DNA from: Gammaproteobacteria bacterium
GTDB lineage: Bacteria; Pseudomonadota; Gammaproteobacteria; Thiohalomonadales; Thiohalomonadaceae
Direction: 5' to 3'
DNA length: 33,017 nt
NCBI GenBank assembly: GCA_014859545.1
Contig: JACUTZ010000009.1
Span: forward strand, 1-33,017
In this document: in pieces, positions 25,316 to 32,991 of the stretch
Layout: every line of letters starts with the position of its first letter
Numbering within the stretch: the first letter of the stretch is position 1
Translations under genes and position numbers: made by a program
The notes under the pieces: model-generated
What the model was told of the DNA's origin: nothing
What the model saw: the letters and a program-made list of their open reading frames with translations, nothing else
The model's database searches: none

Positions 25316-26415
25316 TAGTGATGATGTCCGTTGGGTGGAAACTGCGCCAGGGCCTGCCCGGAGGGTTCGGCCACGAGTTCATCGTTAACAAACTGCCAGC
25401 CATTGGCCTTGAGCATCGACACTGGTGCCATGTGATATTTATCGTGGTGGGCTTCGATGTAGTCGCGCATGTGGTAGATAAGCTTTAGGGTTTCATCCCG
25501 GCGGGGATGATCGCGCCAGGTGGTCATGTTGAAGGTGCGATAGGCCGGGTATTGCCCACTGGCAAGATGTGCAATATCGGTCGGTGCATGACCATCGATG
25601 TTGAGGAGTTTTACTGCGCCAGGCTTACTGTTTTCCTTGACCATAAAAGCGGTCTCAAGGCCGATGGCAAAACGCTCCTGGGCTACCTTGGCAACCAGAT
25701 CGGGGATAACGCCCACTTCCTGCAGGTTGGGACTGAACAATTCCTGATTGGCCAGTAACAGGGTCCAGTGTCCGGGCCGCGCCTTGCAATGCAATCGGGC
25801 AGTCGGTTCGATCGGTACATCATGTGGGTGATGCTCACCCAGCTCCCGCCAGTTGCGGATATAGCCCTGAAAAACATCCCTGGCCTCGGCCAGGCTCAAA
25901 TTCTCCTGCGGATTATTACCGTTGACCATGACCGCCACCGCAGTGATCGCAATGGTGTGGTGTTCCAGGCCGGGCAGCCTGTCAGTGTCGCCAGGGGGGC
26001 AGCAAAAGCCGCCACTATCGATGGTTTTTTGCATCAGCTTGCCCGCCGAGGTACCACAGGTGCCGCTTTGTATGCCAATTTTCAGCCCGTTTTCCCGGCC
26101 GTAGCGGTAGATCTCCTCGGCCAGCACCGGGTAGGTATCCTGATTGAGGGTGATCACCAGATCGGCATCGCGATGGACTGCCTCATGAATGATGTCCTGT
26201 GTGACCCAGGCGGCAGGCATCGCTACAGTGCGATCATGATTGGCAAAGAAGGGCAGTCCGCGTAGTTTGGATTCGCAGGGTTGTCCCAGGTAAGAGCCGT
26301 CTACATCGGCACTACCCGTTTGGGCGGTGGCCTGGCAGGCCTGGAGTAGATTGGGAAGCATCAGCAGTGGCAGCATAATCGCCAGCATCTTAAAACGGCT
26401 TTGATAGCAAAACAT
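25315..26415 (-). CDS. Orphan PstS-like periplasmic substrate-binding protein
   Basis: The 366-aa product resembles phosphate-type (PBP-like) solute-binding proteins: HTIAITAVAVMVNGNNPQ, a FQGYIRNWRELG hinge-type segment and an SGTCGTSAGKLM anion-loop-like stretch. The signal peptide is MLAIMLPLLMLPNLLQAC; the LQAC could be a weak lipobox. It is rich in cysteine (GGFCCPPGD, LHCKARP, QPCESK) and ends in GHHH. I chose the ATG at 26415 because AGGAG lies 7 bases upstream; the ATG at 26430 overlaps that site. No permease or ATPase gene is near. The downstream GGDEF-EAL gene is translationally coupled, so a sensing role is more likely than transport. Ligand unknown. Confidence 0.8.
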   Translation of the reverse strand: MFCYQSRFKMLAIMLPLLMLPNLLQACQATAQTGSADVDGSYLGQPCESKLRGLPFFANHDRTVAMPAAWVTQDIIHEAVHRDADLVITLNQDTYPVLAEEIYRYGRENGLKIGIQSGTCGTSAGKLMQKTIDSGGFCCPPGDTDRLPGLEHHTIAITAVAVMVNGNNPQENLSLAEARDVFQGYIRNWRELGEHHPHDVPIEPTARLHCKARPGHWTLLLANQELFSPNLQEVGVIPDLVAKVAQERFAIGLETAFMVKENSKPGAVKLLNIDGHAPTDIAHLASGQYPAYRTFNMTTWRDHPRRDETLKLIYHMRDYIEAHHDKYHMAPVSMLKANGWQFVNDELVAEPSGQALAQFPPNGHHH

Positions 26416-26792
26416 GAGCGCTCTCCTCATTCAGGCATACCTCACGTGGTCTGGCCACAAAGTTTGTCCTTCCCATACATGCAAGACAGGCAAAGGCCTG
26501 TGTTTCAGCTTGTTATCGGAGTTCGACTTCGTAGGAACCGGGCCGCTGTGTTGTGATGCAAGATCAGCCACGATGTGAACGGCATCCTGGCTGACCACCT
26601 GTTGTCACTATCTGCGGAGACCCATATATACTGGCCTGTCGGCCTTGTTGTTTTATTTATGATGCCTGTTGTCAGACATGGCTACCAGTCTGAATATATT
26701 AATATTTTAGCTTATGCTTAGCTGCTTGGGCTGGATTCATCAGACTGTCATATATGCATAATGAAACCAGCATCCGGCTAAAACATCAAGCA
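26416..26792 (-). other. 377-bp non-coding region upstream of the binding-protein gene
   Basis: No credible gene is seen. The region should hold the promoter and leader of the leftward binding protein/GGDEF-EAL operon. It contains three inverted repeats: ACAGGC/GCCTGT around AAAG (26486-26501), TCAGCCA/TGGCTGA (26564-26594), and CAGTCTGA/TCAGACTG (26686-26693 and 26740-26747) flanking an AT-rich tract AATATATTAATATT. I could not pick a convincing promoter. Confidence 0.5.
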
Positions 26793-27170
26793 CTATTCCG
26801 GTGCAAGCAAGACGGCCAAATCCGCTTCGCTGGTGCTGAACGGCAGGATTGCCGTTACCTCACAATGCTGGCGCATCTTTTCGGCATGCTCAAACTCACC
26901 GGGTGCGGCCAGGATGATCACCCGGGCCTGTGGGGCAAATTTGGCCAGACTCATCAGAAATACATCCAGATTGCTGATATGCACCCCACTGTAGTTATTG
27001 CTGTAGCCGTAGACAAAATCAGCCACCACAAGGTCCGGCGGCTGTTTTTTTAGCTGGCTCACCGCCTTGCGGGTGGAGGTGAGCGGCACCACCTGATGAC
27101 CCAGGCGCTGATAGAGGCTGGTAAAATTTGGATGGTGTGGGGATTCGATGATCTCAAACAGAACCGACAA
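26793..27170 (-). CDS. Degenerate receiver-like small protein
   Basis: The 125-aa protein looks like a stand-alone CheY-like fold. A short N-terminal strand (VLFEIIES) replaces the usual acidic pair, PDLVVADFVYGYS carries an aspartate near residue 50 at the phosphoacceptor position, and ARVIILAAPGE resembles strand 4. The conserved lysine near the end is not evident (AILPFSTSEADL). Phosphorylation is doubtful and it may be a pseudo-receiver. It lies upstream of the binding-protein gene on the same strand, but 377 bases apart, so it may be a separate transcript. Function unknown. Confidence 0.65.
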   Translation of the reverse strand: MSVLFEIIESPHHPNFTSLYQRLGHQVVPLTSTRKAVSQLKKQPPDLVVADFVYGYSNNYSGVHISNLDVFLMSLAKFAPQARVIILAAPGEFEHAEKMRQHCEVTAILPFSTSEADLAVLLAPE

Positions 27171-27289
27171 GGCAGCTCTCCGTTACTGGATACAGTTGAA
27201 GAAGCATAACACGGCGATCGGGGAATTTTGCATCGATCCCGTGGACGTGGTAAAAATTCAGTCCTTTCAAGGATTACTCGATTGATCCA

Positions 27290-27319
27290 CTCTGCGTCGT
27301 TCGGCGTCCTCGGCGGTGA
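27290..27319. repeat. Degenerate half of the GCGCAGAGG-type repeat
   Basis: CTCTGCGTCGTTCGGCGTCC followed by TCGGCGGTGA reads like the right arm of the repeat seen at 16812-16980 and 32992-33017 (three CTCTGCG-type units ending GCGGTGA), with several mismatches. No matching left arm was found nearby. It is a likely remnant, lying in the divergent intergenic region. Confidence 0.4.
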
Positions 27320-27375
27320 TCATTTTATGGCTCTCCCTGAGAACGCCCCATTCATACATCACGGGAGTTGTCACC

Positions 27376-28356
27376 ATGTCCATGCGCCACGGATTCCTTG
27401 CTGCGCTAATCACCACTGCGGCGTTGTTGTTCACCAGCCAGGCCGGGGCCTCGCAGCCGCGCTTTATCACGATCGGGACCGCCGGGGTGACCGGGGTCTA
27501 CTACCCGGTAGGTGGGGCGATCTGCCGCCTGGTCAATCAGGGGCGAGCCGAGCATGGCATGCGCTGTTCGGCGGAAAGTACCGGCGGTTCGGTGTTCAAC
27601 CTCAACTCGCTGCGCGGTGGGGACTTTGACATCGTGCTGGCCCAGTCCGACTGGCACTATCACGCCTGGCACGGCAGCGACCGCTTTGCCGACAACGGCG
27701 CGGATGAAAAACTGCGCGCGCTGTTTTCCTTGCAGATCGAGGCCTTCACCGTGCTGGCCCGCCCCGATGCCAAGATCGAAAAATTTACCGACCTGAAGGG
27801 CAAGCGGGTCAACATCGGCAATCCCGGCTCCGGTCAGCGCGGCACCGCCGAAACCCTGCTGGCGGCACTGGGTATGTCGACCGACGACTTTGCCCTGAGC
27901 ACCGAATTGCCCTCCCGTGAGCAGGCCCAGGTCCTGTGTGATAACCGGGTGGATGCGATCTTCTTTACCGTCGGCCACCCCACCGGCTCAATCCAGGAAC
28001 CGATCAGCACCTGCAACGCCCGCCTGGTGCCAGTAGTCGGTGACAAGGTCGATGCACTGGTGGCCGATCGCCCCTACTACGCCGCGACCACTATCCCCGG
28101 TGGCATGTATCCGGGCAATCCGGATGACACCCGGACCTTCGGCGTGGCCGCCACCCTGGTGGCCTCCGCCGACACCGCCGATGAAGCGGTCTATCAGGTA
28201 GTCCGTGCGGTGTTCGAAAACTTCGATGCCTTCCGCCGCCTGCATCCGGCGCTGGGCCAGCTTACCCCCGAGGCGATGATCCGCGATGGTCTGAGCGCGC
28301 CGCTGCATGAGGGAGCCAAGCGCTATTATCGTGAGGCCGGGCTGCTCCAGGACTGA
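27376..28356 (+). CDS. TAXI-family TRAP transporter solute-binding protein
   Basis: The 326-aa periplasmic protein has a signal peptide (GFLAALITTAALLFTSQAGA) and the TAXI signature FITIGTAGVTGVYYPVGGAICRL, then AESTGGSVFNLNSL, KRVNIGNPGSGQRGTAE and VDAIFFTVGHPTGSI. Members bind small organic anions such as dicarboxylates or glutamate for TRAP uptake. The ligand here is unknown. I chose the ATG at 27376 because GGGAG lies 9 bases upstream and it gives a normal signal peptide; the ORF track starts 20 codons earlier. The partner permease gene follows 147 bases downstream, beyond a long palindrome. Confidence 0.92.
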   Translation: MSMRHGFLAALITTAALLFTSQAGASQPRFITIGTAGVTGVYYPVGGAICRLVNQGRAEHGMRCSAESTGGSVFNLNSLRGGDFDIVLAQSDWHYHAWHGSDRFADNGADEKLRALFSLQIEAFTVLARPDAKIEKFTDLKGKRVNIGNPGSGQRGTAETLLAALGMSTDDFALSTELPSREQAQVLCDNRVDAIFFTVGHPTGSIQEPISTCNARLVPVVGDKVDALVADRPYYAATTIPGGMYPGNPDDTRTFGVAATLVASADTADEAVYQVVRAVFENFDAFRRLHPALGQLTPEAMIRDGLSAPLHEGAKRYYREAGLLQD

Positions 28357-28476
28357 AATTCTACTCAGGCGGCACGACAGGGTGTTAAAAGCGTCCGCAA
28401 AATGCTCATTTACTCCATGTAAACTGCGCTTTTTCGTCCGCTTTTGCCTACTGTCGCACTCGCCTGAGCGAATTTC
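28355..28476. repeat. 122-bp long imperfect palindrome between TRAP genes
   Basis: The region folds back on itself almost end to end: GAAATTC..CTCAGGCG (28355-28371) mirrors CGCCTGAG..GAATTTC (28461-28476), and inside it CGACAG mirrors CTGTCG, AAAAGCG mirrors CGCTTTT and ATTTAC faces GTAAAC around a short centre near 28415. It begins inside the stop codon of the TAXI gene. No T-run follows. It resembles a mobile palindromic (MITE-like) or RNA-processing element. Confidence 0.7.
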
Positions 28477-28503
28477 ATTTCATATGGCAACAGGCCCAAC
28501 AAC

Positions 28504-31155
28504 ATGATTCGCTTGGAACGCCCCCTGCAAGGACTGATCTGGCTGGTGGCGATCAGCTGGACCCTGTTCCAGCTATGGATCGTCTCCCCGCTACCCTATA
28601 CGCTGGGGATCGGTCTGGTCAGTGACACCCAGGCCCGCGCCATCCACCTCGCCTTTGCCCTGCTGCTCGCCTTTGGTCTGGGGGCCAGCGGTCAGCAGCT
28701 AGCGGGACGCCATCGCCTGTTTGGGCTGTTCTACCTGCTACTGAGCGGTCTCTCCCTCTACCACGGCTGGCAGCTGGGTGGGGAAACACCGCAAGCCCTG
28801 CTGTTTCTGATGGGGGCCGCTGTGCCGCTGCTATTGGCAGCGCATTGCCTGCTTGCCGACAGCTCGCTGCGGCGCCTGCTCGATCTGTTGCTGGCCTTGC
28901 TCGCCGCGGGCTGCGCCCTCTATCTCTACCTCTTTCACCGCGAACTGGCCGATCGCCCCGGCACCCCGCTGTTGCAGGATCTGGCGGTGGCCGGCTTTGG
29001 CCTGCTGCTGTTGCTGGAGGCCAGCCGTCGCAGCATGGGCCCGGCGCTAATGGTGATCGCCGGGGCCTTTTTGATCTATGGCTTTGCCGGCCCCTGGATG
29101 CCGGAGGTGATCTCCCATGCCGGGGCCTCCTTCCAGCGCGCCATGGCCCAGCACTGGCTCTCCAACGAGGGGGTGTTCGGCATCGCGCTGGGGGTCTCCA
29201 CCAGCTTTGTGTTTTTGTTTGTGCTGTTTGGTGCCCTGCTCAACCGTGCCGGGGCCGGTAACTGGTTTATCCAGCTGGCCTTCGCCCTGCTCGGCCACCT
29301 GCGCGGCGGCCCGGCCAAGGCCTCGGTACTGGCCTCGGGAATGAACGGACTGGTCTCCGGTTCCTCCATTGCCAATGTGGTCACCACCGGTACCTTTACC
29401 ATCCCGCTGATGCGCAAGGTCGGTTTTAGCCGTGAACGGGCCGGGGCGATCGAGGTGGCCAGCTCGGTGAACGGCCAGATCATGCCACCGGTGATGGGGG
29501 CCGCGGCCTTCCTGATGGCCGAGTATGTGGGGATCGCCTACACCGAGGTGATCAAACACGCCTTCCTGCCGGCGGTGATCGCCTATGCCGCACTGCTCTA
29601 CATCGTCCATCTGGAGGCCTGCAAGGAGCACATGGGCGGACTGCAGCGCCCCCCTGCCCCACGGCGTTACGCGCTGCTGCGGATGGGACTGAGCACCAGC
29701 GGAATCTTCATTTTACTGGGTCTGGCCTGGCTACTGCTGACGACCCTGCAAACACTGCTGGGGCCATACGCCGCCTGGGGGATCGGCCTGTTGCTGTTCG
29801 GGGCCTATTTGGCCCTGCTGGCACTGGCGGTGCGTCACCCGCTGTCCACGCCGGAGGACAGCGACACCCTCACCCAGCTGCCTCGCCCTGGCGAGATCGC
29901 CCTGGGCGGACTCTACTTCCTGCTGCCGGTGGCGGTACTGATCTGGCTGCTGGTGATCGAACGGCTCTCCCCCGGCCTGGCCGCATTTTGGGCGGTAGTA
30001 TTACTAATGGTGATCACCGTCAGCCAGCCGCTGCTACTCGCCTGGCTGCGTCGTGAGGGCCGCCCCATGGCTGCCCTGCGCCACGGGATCACCGAGCTGT
30101 TTGCCGCCTTCAACGAAGGGGCAAGGGGCATGGTGGGGATCGCCCTGGCCACTGCCGCCGCCGGGATCATCGTCGGCACCGTCAGTATGACCGGACTGGG
30201 GCTGGTAATGACCGATCTGGTAGAAACCCTCTCCGGTGGCAACCTGATGGCAATGCTGTTGCTGACCGCCGCGATCAGCCTGATCCTCGGCCTGGGCCTG
30301 CCCACCACCGCCAACTACATCATCGTCGCCACCCTGATGGCGCCGGTGATCGTCGATCTGGGTGCCCAGCACGGCCTGTTGGTGCCGCTGATCGCGGTGC
30401 ACCTGTTTGTGTTCTACTTCGGCCTGCTGGCCGATGTCACCCCGCCGGTGGGACTGGCCTCCTATGCCGCCGCAGCGGTTTCCGGCGGCGACCCGATCCG
30501 CACCGGCCTGCACGCGATCCGCTATAACCTGCGCACCATCGTGTTGCCGTTTCTGTTCCTGTTCAACACCCAGCTACTGCTGATAGGGATCGCCTCGTTC
30601 TGGCACGGCTTACTGGTCTTCCTCGCCGCATTGCTGGGCATACTGCTGTTTACCGCCGCCACCCAGGGCTGGATGCTGACCCGCAGCCGCCTGTGGGAGA
30701 GTGCCCTGTTGTTGCTGGTGGCCTTCACCCTGTTCCGCCCCGACTGGTGGATGAACCAGTTTAGCCCCGAGTTCGACCACCACCCCGCCAGCCAGCTGAT
30801 TGCACTTGCCGCGACGGCGCCCGCCGACGGTCAGTTACGCCTGGTCGCCAGTGGCATGAACTGGGATGGTGAGTCCATCCAACGCACCCTGATGCTACCC
30901 ATGGGGCCAGCCGACAGCGGCGCGCAGCGCCTGCAACAGGCCGGGCTGATGGTAATGATGCTGGGGGATGAGCCCAGCATCACCGGCATCACCCACAACA
31001 GCCCCGCCCAGCGGGCCGGGCTGGACTTCGGCTGGCAGATCGAAACGGTACTGGTGCCTGCCGAACGTCCCGCACCGGAATGGTTCTGGCTGCCGGCCCT
31101 GCTGCTTGCCGCGCTGGTATGGACGAGCCAGCGGCGGCGTATGGATAGGGAGTAA
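28504..31155 (+). CDS. TRAP transporter fused (DctQM-type) permease with DUF3394
   Basis: The 883-aa membrane protein joins the small (DctQ-like) and large (DctM-like) TRAP membrane parts. Many hydrophobic helices span the protein, with DctM-type motifs such as GSSIANVVTTGTFTIPLMRKVGFS, SSVNGQIMPPVMGAAAFLMAEY and GLGLPTTANYIIVATLMAP. The C-terminal region after about residue 760 is a DUF3394-type domain with a PDZ-like stretch (ITGITHNSPAQRAGLDFGW), then a last helix and a basic tail. It works with the TAXI binding protein upstream, driven by a sodium or proton gradient. The substrate is not predictable from sequence. Confidence 0.93.
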   Translation: MIRLERPLQGLIWLVAISWTLFQLWIVSPLPYTLGIGLVSDTQARAIHLAFALLLAFGLGASGQQLAGRHRLFGLFYLLLSGLSLYHGWQLGGETPQALLFLMGAAVPLLLAAHCLLADSSLRRLLDLLLALLAAGCALYLYLFHRELADRPGTPLLQDLAVAGFGLLLLLEASRRSMGPALMVIAGAFLIYGFAGPWMPEVISHAGASFQRAMAQHWLSNEGVFGIALGVSTSFVFLFVLFGALLNRAGAGNWFIQLAFALLGHLRGGPAKASVLASGMNGLVSGSSIANVVTTGTFTIPLMRKVGFSRERAGAIEVASSVNGQIMPPVMGAAAFLMAEYVGIAYTEVIKHAFLPAVIAYAALLYIVHLEACKEHMGGLQRPPAPRRYALLRMGLSTSGIFILLGLAWLLLTTLQTLLGPYAAWGIGLLLFGAYLALLALAVRHPLSTPEDSDTLTQLPRPGEIALGGLYFLLPVAVLIWLLVIERLSPGLAAFWAVVLLMVITVSQPLLLAWLRREGRPMAALRHGITELFAAFNEGARGMVGIALATAAAGIIVGTVSMTGLGLVMTDLVETLSGGNLMAMLLLTAAISLILGLGLPTTANYIIVATLMAPVIVDLGAQHGLLVPLIAVHLFVFYFGLLADVTPPVGLASYAAAAVSGGDPIRTGLHAIRYNLRTIVLPFLFLFNTQLLLIGIASFWHGLLVFLAALLGILLFTAATQGWMLTRSRLWESALLLLVAFTLFRPDWWMNQFSPEFDHHPASQLIALAATAPADGQLRLVASGMNWDGESIQRTLMLPMGPADSGAQRLQQAGLMVMMLGDEPSITGITHNSPAQRAGLDFGWQIETVLVPAERPAPEWFWLPALLLAALVWTSQRRRMDRE

Positions 31156-31271
31156 GCGCAAAGGCGCCCAGGGTACGGAGAAATACGCTAACTGACTGCC
31201 CGAGCAACAGAAAGCCCCTTAATCACCGGAAAGTCGGACAATTCATGGGAATCGTTTTACCACTCAGTCGC

Positions 31272-31300
31272 TTGCGGAACGCGCCAAGCAAAACTAAACT
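31272..31300 (+). promoter_or_regulatory. Candidate promoter of the hipBA-like operon
   Basis: TTGCGG (31272-31277) and TAAACT (31295-31300) are 17 bp apart. Each is an imperfect match to the sigma-70 consensus. Transcription would begin near 31307, inside the first operator-like palindrome, which would suit autorepression. Confidence 0.4.
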
Positions 31301-31302
31301 CT

Positions 31303-31318
31303 GTCTTATAAAAAAGAC
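31303..31318. promoter_or_regulatory. Operator-like site 1 upstream of hipB-like gene
   Basis: GTCTTATAAAAAAGAC matches the second site (31334-31349) at 13 of 16 positions, including GTCTTATA at the left and GAC at the right. The ends GTCT/AGAC are inverted. It lies at the expected transcription start, as for an autorepressed toxin-antitoxin operon. Confidence 0.6.
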
Positions 31319-31333
31319 GCAAATTTATCTTTC

Positions 31334-31349
31334 GTCTTATATATAGGAC
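31334..31349. promoter_or_regulatory. Operator-like site 2 upstream of hipB-like gene
   Basis: GTCTTATATATAGGAC is a near-perfect palindrome (only one T/G pair breaks it). It begins exactly 31 bp after site 1, about three helical turns, so two HipB dimers could bind on the same face. It ends 6 bases before the start codon. Confidence 0.65.
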
Positions 31350-31355
31350 AAAGCT

Positions 31356-31694
31356 ATGCCAAAACCACGCACCCGCAGCTACTCCGGCTACGCCATCGAG
31401 GCCCTTGCCCTGCTTGGCAAGATGGTGCGTTGTGCGCGTACGGAACGTCGCATGACCACCCAGGAGTTGGCGGAGCGGGCCGGTATTTCCCGGGACATGC
31501 TGCATCGTATCGAAAAGGGCGACCCGCGCTGTGAGATCGGGGTGGTATTTGAGGTGGCAACCATCGTCGGAATAACGCTATTCGAACCGGAAAGCATCGC
31601 GCTGCAGGGACGCAGTCGCTCAGTTGACGACAAACTGGCACTGCTCCCCAAGGCGGTACGCCAAACCAAAACGGAGGTAAAGGATGACTTCTAA
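31356..31694 (+). CDS. hipB: HipB-like antitoxin, XRE-family repressor
   Basis: The 112-aa protein contains one Cro/C1-type helix-turn-helix (residues about 25-75: RRMTTQELAERAGISRDMLHRIEKGDP..EIGVVFEVATIVGI), and a charged tail that probably contacts the toxin. It precedes and overlaps a hipA-like gene by 11 bases, the usual antitoxin-first order. Two palindromes just upstream suggest it represses its own operon. The ribosome site is weak (AGGAC), and the transcript leader would be short. The assignment rests on the pairing with HipA. Confidence 0.88.
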   Translation: MPKPRTRSYSGYAIEALALLGKMVRCARTERRMTTQELAERAGISRDMLHRIEKGDPRCEIGVVFEVATIVGITLFEPESIALQGRSRSVDDKLALLPKAVRQTKTEVKDDF

Positions 31695-32955
31695 AGGGTA
31701 TCAGCGCCCAGAAGAAACTTATGTGTGGATCTGGCTGCCGCAGCACGTCGAACCGGTTGTTGCAGGTCGACTGGCGATCGCCGCACAAGGTATGCAGTTT
31801 AACTACGGTCAAAGCTATCTGGCGCGTGAGGATGCGATACCGATATATCAGCCGGAACTGCCACTGCGGCCCGGCAACCTGCCGCTGTTGCCGGGCCTGT
31901 CCATGCCTGGCTGTCTACGTGATGCCTCCCCCGATGCTTGGGGACGTCGGGTGATTATCAATCGGGTGTTGGGCGGAATGGCGAGCAATGTTGACACCGA
32001 TGCCCTGGATGAGTTGAGCTATCTGCTTGAGTCCGGCTCTGATCGTATCGGCGCACTAGACTTCCAGTGTTCGCCGACAGAATACCAGCCACGACTGGCA
32101 AGCGAAGCCTCTTTGGAGGAATTACTAAGCGCTGCTGAGTGTGTGGAGCAAGGGCTTCCGCTATCGGCCGCTTTGGATCAGGTTCTGATACACGGCACTT
32201 CTATCGGCGGTGCCCGCCCCAAAGCGATGCTGCAGGATGGCAAGCACAAGTACATCGCCAAATTTTCCAGCAGCACGGATCTTTACAACGTCATCAAGGC
32301 CGAGTATCTGGCCATGCGTCTCGCCGCCAAACTGGGTCTGCAAGTGGCCCCGGTGAAACTGGCCAGCGCAGCAGGCAAGGATATCCTGTTGGTAGAACGC
32401 TTTGATCGTCGCCACACCCCGCAGGGCTGGCAACGCAAGGCAATGGTTTCTGCCCTCACCCTGCTGGGGCTGGACGAAATGATGGCGCGTTATGCCAGTT
32501 ATGAGCAACTGGCCGAGATCATCCGCCACCACTTTGCATCACCCAAAGCCAATCTGCGCGAACTCTTCTGCCGTCTGGTCTTTAATATCCTTTGTGGCAA
32601 CACCGATGACCATGCGCGCAACCACGCCGCCTACTGGGACGGGCATAGCTTGACACTCACCCCGGCCTTCGACCTCTGCCCGCAACCACGCACCGGCAAT
32701 GAGGCTACCCAGGCCATGTTGATACGGGGAGCAAATCGTTTTAGCCGCCTCAGCGTTTGCCTGGATGCCGCCCCACAGTTTTTACTCTCAAAAGACACGG
32801 CTCGTGAAATTATCGAGGCGCAGATAGCGGGTATCCATCACCATTGGCACGATACCTGTGAAGAGGCACAACTGACAAAGGTGGACCGACAGTTATTGTG
32901 GGGGCGGCAGTTTCTCAATCCCTATGCACAGGAAGCCTGGCCTGCTAATGAGTAA
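31684..32955 (+). CDS. hipA: HipA-family serine/threonine kinase toxin
   Basis: The 423-aa protein has the HipA N-terminal subdomain (FNYGQSYLAREDAIPIY, CLRDASPDAWGRRVI), a glycine-rich ATP loop (HGTSIGGARPKAML), an ATP-contacting lysine region (HKYIAKFSSSTD) and an intact kinase core: the catalytic NTDDHARNHA and the metal-binding PAFDLCP. E. coli HipA phosphorylates glutamyl-tRNA synthetase, halting translation; the target here is unknown. It overlaps hipB and has a good GGAGGT site. No truncation is seen, so the toxin should be active when free of HipB. Confidence 0.92.
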   Translation: MTSKGYQRPEETYVWIWLPQHVEPVVAGRLAIAAQGMQFNYGQSYLAREDAIPIYQPELPLRPGNLPLLPGLSMPGCLRDASPDAWGRRVIINRVLGGMASNVDTDALDELSYLLESGSDRIGALDFQCSPTEYQPRLASEASLEELLSAAECVEQGLPLSAALDQVLIHGTSIGGARPKAMLQDGKHKYIAKFSSSTDLYNVIKAEYLAMRLAAKLGLQVAPVKLASAAGKDILLVERFDRRHTPQGWQRKAMVSALTLLGLDEMMARYASYEQLAEIIRHHFASPKANLRELFCRLVFNILCGNTDDHARNHAAYWDGHSLTLTPAFDLCPQPRTGNEATQAMLIRGANRFSRLSVCLDAAPQFLLSKDTAREIIEAQIAGIHHHWHDTCEEAQLTKVDRQLLWGRQFLNPYAQEAWPANE

Positions 32956-32991
32956 GCTATTTGTATCTACTCGCCCCTTAAAAAAGATCTC

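Noticed and set aside
28307-28507. 66-aa ORF between the TRAP genes
   Set aside because: It overlaps the end of the TAXI gene and is made of the long palindrome.
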